Source: Nelumbo lutea (taxonomy: Eukaryota; Streptophyta; Magnoliopsida; Proteales; Nelumbonaceae). From it: 64,000 bases of DNA. The number at the start of each line of letters is the position of its first letter. The stretch's first letter is position 1. Position numbers and translations under genes: made by a program. Shown here piece after piece: positions 54,056 to 64,000 of this stretch. The stretch is taken from NCBI GenBank assembly GCA_022828595.1, contig JAKGHH010000004.1:55888422-55952421 (forward strand). The letters are read 5' to 3'. The notes under the pieces were generated by a model, which made no database searches, had not been told where the DNA came from, and was given only the letters and a program-made list of their open reading frames with translations.

Positions 54056-54421
54056 CACCGGAAGTTGCAACTACAAGAGCTAGAGGAAATCCACAATGAG
54101 GGCTATGAGAGTGCAAGGATTTACAAGGAAAAGACGAAGGTTTGTCATGACAAGATGATCTCTAGGAAGGTGTTTAAAGTTGGTCAAAATGTCTTTCTTT
54201 ACCATTTACGGCTTCGTCTATTTCTGGGTAAGTTGCATTCTCGTTGGATTTGACCCTTTGTTGTTACTAATGTTTTTTCTCATGGTGCAGTTGAAATTCA
54301 ATGTTTAGCAACCTCCAAAGCGTTCAAGGTGAATGGCCATAGATTCAAGCATTTCCATGAAGGCTTCCAAGTAGAGAATGTGGAACAATTGGGCCTTGAG
54401 GATCCGATTTATGTTGATTAA
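54056..54421 (+). pseudogene. Integrase C-terminal tail of element F
   Basis: Starts [20 protein letters not shown], then [19 protein letters not shown], one TGA stop (W expected, 54251-54253 region), then [15 protein letters not shown] and KVNGHRFKHFHEGF to a stop at 54419-54421. These are the last about 120 residues of an Athila integrase. They are joined directly to the protease frame. Confidence 0.88.
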
Positions 54422-54502
54422 AAAAGGGAAGTTTATTTTTTCTTTTTCTTCTTATTTTCACATTTATGTTTTAGCTATTTCTGCCTTTTCTTTGCATTTT
54501 AC

Positions 54503-54545
54503 CTTACACTGGGGACAATGTAAGTTTTAAGTTTGGGGGAGGAGA
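54503..54545 (+). promoter_or_regulatory. Internal polypurine tract and stem-loop of F
   Basis: CTTACACTG (54503-54511), loop GGGA, CAATGTAAG (54516-54524), a 9-bp stem with one mismatch, then TTTTAAGTTTGGGGGAGGAG (54526-54545). Confidence 0.7.
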
Positions 54546-55952
54546 TTTAGGTTGTGTTTTAAGTTTGATTTAGGAAGTGTTTTAAATTTGATTTAGGTTG
54601 TGTTTTAATTCTGCATTTTTTTGAAAAAAAATATAGTTTTGGTCTTTGTTTTGTGGTTTTTTTTTTGTGATTTTCAACGATTTTTTTTAGGTTGTGTATG
54701 CCATAAGCAAGATTCAATTAAGCTTGAAAAGATCATAACATGATTGGATAAATAATCTTCCAACTTAGAATTAATTAATCTAGTTATTTTCCTTGAGAAT
54801 GGTAGTGACTAAATTTAGTAGACAAAAGCTGGTGAGATTTTGAGCCTTTGGACTGACACATTCACATCAGTCCCACTATTTTCTTTCATGTGAGATATTC
54901 TTCCATAGATTTGTTTCTCTATAACTTTCCTTGATTCTCTTCAAGATCACATTTACACATGCATGCATGAATAAGATTAAGGCCCTTTTTGTTATAAGCT
55001 ACATAAGCCAAATAACCTACCCTTTGATAAATTATCCCCTTTGTTGAATCCCTTTGAGCTTTATTGACCTTTGTCGTTCATTGCAACCCCATGTTACAAG
55101 CTTTAAACCTGAAAAAAACAATGCCCTTACCCAAACCGTAGACTTAGTGGAGCATTACTCATCATTATGATATGCATGGATATGCAAGTTTCAAGGTGGG
55201 GGTGTTTGGATTCATGGTATGGTTATGAATGGTGAATCGGAACATGTTTTCATTCTCAATTCGTGAGTTCCATTGATTGATATTCTTTGAAAGGAAGGAA
55301 TGGAGGAAATTGCTTTTGATGTCACAAACTATCCATGTCCTTCTTAAATTCCAAGAAAAAGGGGCTATTTATACTTATAAAGGTGGAAGTTGTTGTGAAG
55401 AATTGTTCCCTACTGCAAACAAAAAGTGTTCATTTGAATGATCTCTTTTACAATGCAGGAGTTTTACATGCTTTAAATACATTAAAAAAAATTGAAGAAG
55501 TTGCTGAATGAAGTGATTGGTTTTACATGTCTAATGCATTCGAGCTTCAGATGATTCAGTTTTGCTCTACCAGTTTCGATGGCTTTTCAGCTACATTCCC
55601 AAATATTTCCCACCTTAATCCTAAGCCCCATTACAACCCTTGAAAAGTCCTTTTGATTTGTGTTATGCATGTGATCCCAGTGGTGGAGAATGAAGATATG
55701 CAAGCCTATGGTAGATCATTTCCATTGGAATGAACTTGAGCAAAACACATACCCTTCAAACATGAGAGTTGAGTGTTTATTTCTGTGAGGGTCTATTATT
55801 TAGTTTATTCTATATTCGAGTGAAAATGCTTACTAAAGTAATTGAAAGTTGTTAAGAATGTTTGTTCATGATGTGTCTTGAGTATTGAAGAGCTTGGTTG
55901 TTCTCTGTTGATGGCATTGTAACCGTAGTGTTTTTGAGAAAGTGAATTTGAG
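54546..55952 (+). other. 3' untranslated region of F
   Basis: About 1.4 kb with no supported frame. Unlike A, D1 and E it has no TGCATTTTATGCTCC hairpin that I can find. Confidence 0.65.
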
Positions 55953-55992
55953 TTTTGCCTGAAGACGAGCAAAAGCTAAGTGTGGGGGGATT
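55953..55992 (+). promoter_or_regulatory. LTR-proximal polypurine tract and stem-loop of F
   Basis: TTTTGC (55953-55958) and GCAAAA (55969-55974) form a 6-bp stem, followed by TAAGTGTGGGGGGATT (55977-55992) directly before the LTR start TGATGAG. Confidence 0.75.
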
Positions 55993-57400
55993 TGATGAGA
56001 ATGCAAAATATCATATTTTTCTCCTTTAATATTTATTCTTTTATACTTATTTAGTGCCTAAATGGACTCATTATTCTTATATTTAGGTTTAGGGCACGAA
56101 ATGAGGCGTTAAGTGAAAAACAAGGCTAATCGGGTAATTCTGGACAGTTTTGGCATTGCGTGGTAATTTGGCCATAACTCTCTCATATGGACTTTGATTG
56201 AGATGATTCAAGATGAATTAAAAAGATAAGGAAATTTCTACAACTTTACTGTTTTGAGTTTTGATAGATACAAAATGTATCGATGTCAAAATTGGGCCCG
56301 AATTATCTACAACTACACTACTGACGTGCTGGAAACATTCCTTCGCCTGCAACTTTTCATATGCGAAATCACCATTCTCGCACTTGCATTAGAACTTTGT
56401 TTTATCCCATTTTCGAATTTTTTTCTTAACAAGTCAGACTTGGAGACTGTTATCTAGAGAAATTTTAAGAGATTTTTTAGGCTTCTTTTGGGGGAAGTAG
56501 AGAGAAAGAAAGAAGAGAAAGAAAATCAAGAAAGCAATCAGACTTAGGTTGTCGCACCTCTCTTCTCTGATTTTTCTTGAGTTTTCACCATAACCATGCA
56601 TGGCCAATTCTGATACTTGGTCGAGGGAAACAAAAGCCTTAGAATCAACAAAACTGTGAGATTTAATTTTACTTTTATTGTTTGATTTATACTTTGAATA
56701 TCGAATGTTCTTCTATGTTTATGTTCATGATTGTTTCGTCTGATTTCTAGGAGGCCTACTAGTTTATTATTCGTAGCAATCTACTGCTAGGTTAGATATC
56801 ATATCCGTAACTGTTTGATCCCTCTAATCTGTGAAGCAACTAGGATTAAATGATTTGCTGCGTCAGAAATTGTTAGATCTTAGGAAGAACACTCGACTGA
56901 ATTAAACGCAACCGCTTGTGCTTGTGTTGTTTAGCTTCACAGATCTCTAATGCTTAAGGCTACTGCTGGATTAAATCTTTAACGCTTGTTTAGGGGTTGT
57001 TCAGTAGTAAGGGTTAAGAGGATCGCTTGTTTTCTGATTAACTAGATTAGGGAGATGCAGGAAAATAATTTTTACGATGAATATTTAAAGTCTGAATTGA
57101 TTTATCTTTGCATCGATGAGCAGTAGTGAAATTATGATGGTGGATGTTGACTTAGACCAAGACTCATTCTTTTGATTAATTTCAGTACCTTGAATTGCAT
57201 TGTTTCTCATTTAATTTCCGTTCTTTTTATTTCTGATTTTCTTTCATTTTAATTCTGGTTCATTGCATAAACCCCCCCTCCATCTTTGTTCACGTAGCAC
57301 ACAAACTAGGTTAGACACTCTCTGTGGGAACGATCCTTACTCGCAATATTGCATTTATTTTTAGGAGTATAGGTTTTATTTTTGGGTGCCTACAATAGCA
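55993..57400 (+). repeat. 3' LTR of element F
   Basis: TGATGAGAATG to TACAATAGCA, 1,408 bp. Same family as the 5' LTR of A (5670-6529). The 5' LTR of F is missing. Confidence 0.88.
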
Positions 57401-57569
57401 CGTCACTCTCCTTGCTCTTGTAAGGACCTAACTAACCACAAAACCCGATTAGGCTTAGTCGGTTAATCTCTTTCCTTAGACACCAACCGCCGGTTATGGA
57501 AAGTAATAACAAGCTTCAAAAAAAATCAGCACACTTTTGAACCAATTGTGTGGGAACCCCTAAAGGATC
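57401..57569. other. Unassigned junction piece
   Basis: 169 bp between the F LTR and the leader of G, not recognised. Confidence 0.4.
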
Positions 57570-58429
57570 TTACTATTCAAATTTTAAATTAAGGTTTAGG
57601 GTGAACCGTGCATGAAAGGTTGGTGGTTTTTAGGCCAACGAAGGGTGATGAAATCCCCACCTTATCTTGTTTGAATTGGATTGCCCTTAAATCGATTAAT
57701 GACAAAACACAATAAAATAAATAAATGCAACTAATTACAATGCATGAATAGTTATCTCTAATATGCAATTCAGCAATTTTACATAAACTAATAAAACAAA
57801 TGAAAAACCTTAACACATTAACAACTACCAAAATGATTTCAGCAATTAAATAATCTGATATGATGCATGCTCTAGAACATATCAAACCCTAAATGTTGGA
57901 ATGCAAATGCAAAAAATTTTAAATATTTTTATTTATTTACTTACTTATATATATTTTTGAAATTCAAAATTTGAAATTTAAATTCAAATTCAAATTCAAA
58001 TTTTGAAATTTAAACTCAATTTCGAAATTTGAACAATTTCCTAATTAACAATCAATTATTCAATTAAACCACTAATTAAGGGAGCAATTAATTATGGAAA
58101 CAACTAATCACAAAAAACAGAAAAACAAAGGAACTAATTTTGTAAAAAAAATAACACTAAAGAAATGAAGATTAAGAAGAGAGTACGCTACTCTAAAAAG
58201 ATTAAATAGAAATAAAAACAAAAAAGCAGGATTAAATTGGGATGACTACACCCGAATCCCAATCCCAATTTCTCTTCTTTTCTCTTTTCTTCAGCAATCC
58301 GGTAACGCTCTGGTACCCCACCTTTTGCTATTATGTCTTGCAAAATCAAAGAGAAACAAGAATTAAAATGAGAAAGGGGTGTGTCGGGAAGCATGTCTGG
58401 AAGCAAATAAATTTTTTTTCTCCATTGCT
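57570..58429 (-). other. Leader of element G (B family)
   Basis: Similar to the B1 leader next to gag (from 11565 on, sharing TTTAGGGTGAACC-like and GATGAAATCCCCACCTTATC-like words), but only about 860 bp because much of the A-rich part is absent. It is cut at 57570, so gag-protease and 3' LTR of G are missing. Confidence 0.75.
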
Positions 58430-58447
58430 TCCCCGACAACGGTGCCA
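58430..58447 (-). promoter_or_regulatory. Primer-binding site of G
   Basis: Minus strand TGGCACCGTTGTCGGGGA, tRNA-Asp type with two changes from the site in A; 6 nt from the LTR end. Confidence 0.8.
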
Positions 58448-58453
58448 AAAACT

Positions 58454-61400
58454 TGGTGTGTCTGGAAGCGTGTTGTTAACCACTTTGTAACACTAGTTTC
58501 AATATTTATAAATTTTTTGATTCTTAAAATAACTACAAAATGCAATTGTTGGTGAGAAAGGGGTCGTATCCACAGGGAAGCGAGGGAAATTTGTTATGTA
58601 CTTCAATCCGGACAAAATAACAACATTTGATATTGCAAAAACACAAAATTTAATTAACTGAACTAGAATCCATTAAAATAAAATTCTAACAATGTTGAAA
58701 GTAAAATTGCAGAGAAAGAAATAAATAACAGAAATAAAAAAAAAAAACAAAATAAAAAATCTACAACTCGGTCAGAGGTAGTAGTCTCCAGATCTATCCT
58801 TTGACCCTCGAACTCCTCGAGCTGGGCCTTCCATTTTACCTGGCCGAATTTCAAATCTGGGGGTAGAATGCAACCCAAAAGAAAATAAAGAAAACAAAGG
58901 TACGGCTGATCAAATCCAGTGGCAGTAGTTCCAGGTTGGCTAGACTACTTGCAGGAACCCCTCTTGACAAGTTCTAGACATCCTTCCCTTCTACAACCCA
59001 TGAACTCCTCAAGAAACATTAGCCTTGTGAACTGGGTGAATTGACCAACCCCTTCTCCACGGCCCTTGGGCTCCTTTTTATAAAGAAGGGTAGACAAAAC
59101 TGGGATTAGAGAGAAAGAGAGGGTCAACTAGTGGGTTTATGCAGAAAATGGGTGCCCCTTGGGTTTAAGAATGGAGGGTTAGGATTAAACTAGAGGGATC
59201 CTATGGATAGAGTGAAAAGAAGAGGGCACCTATAAGTATGGAGGGCTGGGATTTAAGCTCCTAGGATTGAATGGTGGAGATTTGGGCACCTAGGGCTGAA
59301 AGGTAGAGATTAAAAGGAGTGGGTGGTGCCCTAGGGTAAGTGGTTGAGATAGAGAGTGAAATAGAGGGCTGAGATCTAGTGGCTAAAGGCTGAATGGTGG
59401 GGATTAGGAGTTAGGTGGCGCCCTAGGGTCAAAATGCTAAAGAGATGGCACCCTAGAAGGGACGATGGAGATTGCAAGGTAAAGATCTAAGGGTATGAGA
59501 GGCTGCTAAGGCTTGAATGGTTGAGATTAGATGGTAGGGAGGAGTGGAAGGTGAAGATTTAGTAGTTAGGGGAGGCTAGGGTTTTCTACAGGTGAAAAGA
59601 ATGAGTGGGGAATGAAGGGATAGGATATCCATCACATGGATGCCCAAAGATTGCGGAATAAGGGGGCGAATTTCAAAAAACTTTCTCTCCCTTCCACTGG
59701 GAATCAAATTCCCGATTTAGAAAATCATATTTTCAATGATCATTCTTGAACCATAAACTGAACCAGATCTGAACCAAAAGGAGTAGGGAGGGATTATACC
59801 TAATACGGAGAAATAGTATCTCCCAATGGAGGTGTTTACGCCCAAGGAAGGATCCAAAATCTGCTCCCACTGAAGATGGCGCAATGCAAGGTGGAGCAGA
59901 ATCAGTAGTGTTCTTCCAAAAGAACTTGACCCTTCGCAAGAATCAACTAGATGGCTTGTGAATACAGCTCCAACCAATCTTTTCTCCAAAAGATTGGTAT
60001 CAAGATCGAATCTTGATTACTCCTATAGAGAGGAGAAGATCGAACTATTGGACGGGGTTGCTGCAGGAAAGAGGCGACAAGAGAGTACTCACAGGGAACA
60101 TATGTCTCTCTTCTTGTGATTTCAGCTCTGAAGATAAGAACGTGTTGGTTGCATGTCTAAAGGCTGCCGGCCCCTCCTTTTATAATCTTAAAGGGATCAG
60201 CTCCTAATCCCATTAGGAGTTGCTAATCCAAATCATATTTGGATAAGAAGTCCCTTTAAGTGATAAGGGATAACCCCTATCTTATTTGCATATTAGATCA
60301 GCCATCTCCTAATCTAATTAGGAGGATCCCAGATTTAAATCTTATTTAGATTTTGGACTCTCCAAGTGGATAGGGTCTAGGCCCAATCCTATCAGTTGAT
60401 CCATCTCAGAAATCGCCCATTTAAGTGACTAATTAAATCAGCCCAGTTCGAAATGGGCATAAGGCCCTTTTAAGGTTATGTATTCACTTAGCCTTCGAAA
60501 CTGCTACCCAGTTGGGCTTTCTTGTATGGCGTGGGATCCAAACATTGATCTAGACATCAGCCACATGGGTTCAACCCAGCCTTTGTTACAAAGCCTAGCC
60601 AAATACACTGTTATGGACAGTGCACCCCCTGAAACCCATCTCATGGGCTCTATGGGCCCAACACTTACCCTAAGTGGTCCCTGGGCCAAGCCACCTTGTA
60701 ACACCCAGGGACTGTGGGTAGATGCAAAATTAGCCCATCAGGTATTATCATCAATGGTCTTACACTTAACCTCTTAGCCCATAATGATCATACACTGCCC
60801 GACAAGAGAGGACCTCTCCCTTGGCTGCAAGGTACAGTGTTGCACTCTCTGCTTACATGGATCCCGGGAATTAAAACCTTTTGCAAATCATTTTGGAAAC
60901 TATAATATATATAATTTCATATCTCATATAAAATATATTTTGCAAAACAAATCTCAATGATTGAAATTGGTTGCCGGCAATCTTGGTTTCCATCAGTGAG
61001 AGTGCATCCTCGATCACTACATTTGTCAGACAAAGGGGCTGATCCTGTCACTATGATCACCCACTCAGGTGAATTCTCAGATTGTCCCAACATACCCAAG
61101 TTTTGACCCCTGCTAAGGATCTCACGGAATGGTATATCAAAGACAGCCCAATCCGACACCTAGTGTAGTATCATAATCGAGTCTAGGGGTCGACTGTAAC
61201 TTTCCAGTTTTGCCCATCAATCTCCAAGGTCCAGGGCAATACTGGAAATCTGGTCCAGTTCAAAGATTCAATTAATCCTACACTACATGTGCCTAGAGTC
61301 TCACCTTGGTAGCTGAGACAGCCCACCCTAACCGACTTGGTGGCACCACAGTGTCAGCCTTGTCAGGATAGGTCTCCCCAGACCGACCCACTAGCTGTGA

Positions 61401-61873
61401 ATATTCTAAACTAACACGAGTCTCATTAAGTGTCAAGTTTAAGGGTATTACACAAAAACATACCAAGGGAACTTGAATCAAATATGCACTTTTATTCATT
61501 TACAATAAACTCATAAAGTACATCATTTTGATTGAAGCTAAGGGCATACAAAACTGTCTAACAGGGAAGCACCCTATGGTTTGCTAAGGAGAGGGGAGTA
61601 TGCTAATACAGTAGGAGGGGTGCCTTTCTGGGTTTAGCAGATAGGAGTCGTCCTCCTATGCTCAGTTTTTTAGAGAAACACCCCCTCTCTCAGTTGGACC
61701 TACTTCCCAAAATTTGTAGAAAACTCTGTAAATTTCCTAGTTTTTACCCAGAATTTGCATAGGGACCCTCAGAAGTCACAACATTGAATTTAAAAAGGGT
61801 ACAAATTAGTTAGTCTAAGGTCTAAAGTACCCTTAAAATTATGCCCTTACGGCATCAAAATACATAGTTATCA
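58454..61873 (-). repeat. 5' LTR of G, split by a copia LTR
   Basis: LTR sequence at 58454-59612 and 61564-61873, ends TGATAACTATG (61873) and CAGACACACCA (58454). A TATA-like TATAAAAAGGAG lies near 59070-59082. Confidence 0.85.
59613..61563 (-). mobile_element. Copia solo LTR nested in the G LTR
   Basis: TGAAGGGATA (59613) to CTGTCTAACA (61563), 1,951 bp, flanked by GGGAA (59608-59612 and 61564-61568). Its site in the B-family LTR differs from that of the other two nested copies, so this is a separate insertion. Confidence 0.92.
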
Positions 61874-63100
61874 GCAGCCAACCAAACTAGACAATCGACT
61901 GTGCGTAGGTCACTACTTCCTGCGTTACTAAAATCAGGTCCCCTAGATGCACATCCCTAATAGGAGATCCGTTAATGACTTCATACCCCAAAGGGGCTAT
62001 TGCATTCTCTTTACAATGCCGCACGAACATTTGATGGACCATAGCATATTCCAATGTCAGTGCCGACCCTACCAAAGATGGCGAATTAGAACCCATCGAT
62101 TCATTGACAACTAATTGAGCATTGTGGCGAACAAAGGCCATTGTTAACTTCAGAACATAGAAATATAACGAATGGACACTCAATCTAGAAAGCGCGAATC
62201 AGACTCAGACAACGCCATGGAGTATGGCATAAGTTCTATAAACTGTCACGGCCCGGTGAAAAGGGAGCCAAACACGCATGTCAGATGAATCATCACGGAC
62301 GACAACATGATACGACTCATAAATGGGACTCAAAAGAAGATGAGACGTTGCGCAACACTTACCAAGATTCAATTATGTACCCAACACCATCGCTTAAACT
62401 CTCAAAGCTCAATGCCACACGTGTCACTTCTCACATCCAAATCGAGGGCTATGATGATCAAGACTGTAGCCTAGCCACCATATACACCCTGGCACTAGAA
62501 TCCAATGCCTTTTCCCCTACAGAAATAAAATCAGCGATTGATTTAATTGTCTTTTGATGATTTTCTTCCTAACAGCACTAAAAGAGAGCGGGGAGCTAGA
62601 TCACACAAGCAGCACCGACTAGCATTCAAAATCAAATTACCAAAAGACAAGGGGGATAATTCTTAGATCATCATTAATTACCAAGCACAAACACAAGGAG
62701 CATGCAATTCACACAAAATCCTAAAACAAGTAGAAATGCTATACCCAACGCCAGCGCAAAAACGGAAGGACAAAAGGACAACATGCTTATCGACAAGTTC
62801 CCACTATCGATAAGCAAGGAGCTGATGTAGACATGTATAGCTCATGCAAACTTCCTAAGAATACTCTAACATCAGAGTAATACCACAAAATTGCTCATAA
62901 GTCACCTATAATTACCCCAAGCTGCAATGGACCCGTAGCGCATTAGATGATACCACGATAAACCCATGACACATAATTCAGCTCTGGGAAGCGGGTCCAA
63001 GGAGGACAATGGGCCAAGCCCATGGCGAGGCCCATATGTGCCGAAATAGATGCAAGCCCATTATGACAAAGCACTTTATAGATCGCCACAAGCCATTAAC
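61874..63100. other. Unassigned stretch, possibly Tat-element 3' region
   Basis: No domain recognised. Open frames of 98 codons on the minus strand (61887-62183) and 90 codons on the plus strand (62285-62557) have no known motif; the first starts with TTG. The place before a Tat-type LTR suggests it could be internal Tat DNA, but I see no direct proof. Confidence 0.35.
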
Positions 63101-63421
63101 AAATACTAACCTTTGGATGATGACATCATTGTTTCCACATAAGATTAGTTGTGGGCACAGGAGGGTAGTAGCAACGTGAATAGTGAGGGATCTTGAGGAT
63201 ACAAAAAGCTGATCCTCAAGAATATCTTCATGGAACACGTGGCGACACCTAGTAGTGTACCTAATAATTGCCAGCAAACAATATATTCCCTTCCCCAATA
63301 CGGAACGAAAATCCTGGTCCCCTACCTTTTAGGATCTCAGGATCTTCTTCATAAATAGAGGGTCCTCCCCACGTCAAGGGGCATCAAAATCATCAATATC
63401 CTAGCTACTGATACCCTATAA
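63101..63421 (+). repeat. Tat-lineage LTR piece (H3)
   Basis: Similar to 19560-19860: GATGACATCA, GGTAGTAGC, CTTTTAGGATCTCAGGATCT and the TATA-like CATAAATAGAGG. Cut at 63422 by a copia LTR. Confidence 0.6.
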
Positions 63422-64000
63422 TGAAGGGATGAGAGATCTATCATATGCTTAGATGAACCCTGCAGGAAGGTTGGGCGAAATTTCAAAAAAAAAATCTCTC
63501 TCTCCCATCTGAGAATCACATTCTCTATTTTAGAAAACTGCATTTTCAATGATCAATCTTGAACCAAAACCGGACCAAATCTAAAACCAAAAGAGGGGAG
63601 AGGGCTGTACTCAATATGAAATAGCAGTAACTCCCAATGAAGGTGTTCACGCCCAAGGAGAAGACCAAAACCCGCTTCCACTGAAGATGACACAGTGTGA
63701 CATGAAGCAGGATCAGCAGGATGGCTCTTCAGCAAGAACTATGATTCTTTAGCAAGAATCAAACAGGGGTTGGTGAGCATGACTTCAGATTGTTTTTTCA
63801 ACCAAGAAACAATATCAATAACCTTTCTTGATCAATTCCACAAGAGGAGATCGAACTGGGCAGGGATGGTAAGAATGGGAGAGAATTCTGCAGATTGTTG
63901 TGTCTTAGAACTGAGGAATTATCCCCTATTTAAAGTCTTCTTTAATCTAATTAGGAGAGAGTTTCTTGATCTAAAGAAGATATGTGGATCTGGACTCTTA
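63422..64000 (-). repeat. Copia LTR running off the window
   Basis: Starts TGAAGGGATGAGAG, which is the 3' end of the copia LTR on the minus strand, and follows the family to the window edge. It could be a solo LTR or the 3' LTR of a minus-strand element. Confidence 0.85.

Noticed and set aside
58376..58410. Partial copy of the LTR end beside the primer-binding site of G
   Set aside because: The similarity (GTCTGGAAGC) is short and the B1 leader has a related GATCTGGAAAAAG at the same place, so divergence explains it.

Overview
This is plant nuclear DNA, almost certainly repeat-rich heterochromatin (for example pericentromeric) of a flowering plant. I see no host gene that I can defend, no rRNA or tRNA gene and no bacterial-type operon. 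Almost every base that can be assigned belongs to LTR retrotransposons, nested in one another and mostly broken. The species cannot be named from this sequence.

Four groups recur. (1) Athila-type Ty3/gypsy elements, mostly on the minus strand: A (243-6529), D1 (20787-37223, interrupted), D2 (43921-46947), E (46948-52137), and F on the plus strand (52954-57400). They have gag, aspartic protease, RT, RNase H and integrase, a primer-binding site matching tRNA-Asp where one survives (A), and a long 3' untranslated region. (2) A gag-protease-only Athila relative (B family): B1 (7402-16161), B2 (37224-41923), G (57570-61873) and several single LTRs. It has a very A/T-rich leader and no RT or integrase. 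(3) Tat-lineage Ty3/gypsy pieces (H elements, plus strand): 6530-7401 continuing at 16162-17444, a second copy at 41924-43164, and LTR/gag pieces at 19226-20373 and 63101-63421. (4) A Ty1/copia family of the Angela/Tork type with LTRs of about 1.9 kb: one two-LTR copy (24080-34693), three solo LTRs of near full length (13334, 38570, 59613) and several truncated LTRs.

Order of events visible in the sequence: B1 entered the RT gene of H1 (near-identical 5-bp target duplication CTACA/CTACT, and the H1 frame resumes on the far side). A copia LTR then entered the 5' LTR of B1 (target duplication CTAAT). A block holding B leader, B LTR, nested copia LTR, H1 RT and two more nested LTRs was then duplicated: 11993-19076 matches 37224-43920 with the same nested junctions. 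Separately, copia element C1 entered the integrase gene of D1 (target duplication GCCAC).

The most interesting signal is RNA-like structure in the 3' regions of the Athila-type elements. Each element has a stem-loop placed against the polypurine tract. A second copy of this stem-loop plus tract lies near the end of the integrase or gag-protease gene. In A, D1, E and an unnamed fragment at the left edge there are also copies of a hairpin with a fixed core (TGCATTTTATGCTCC) whose arms differ between copies but stay complementary. Between 24277 and 31080, inside C1, lies about 6.8 kb of non-LTR DNA (LINE fragments, a MITE, unassigned sequence), the least repeat-like part of the window.
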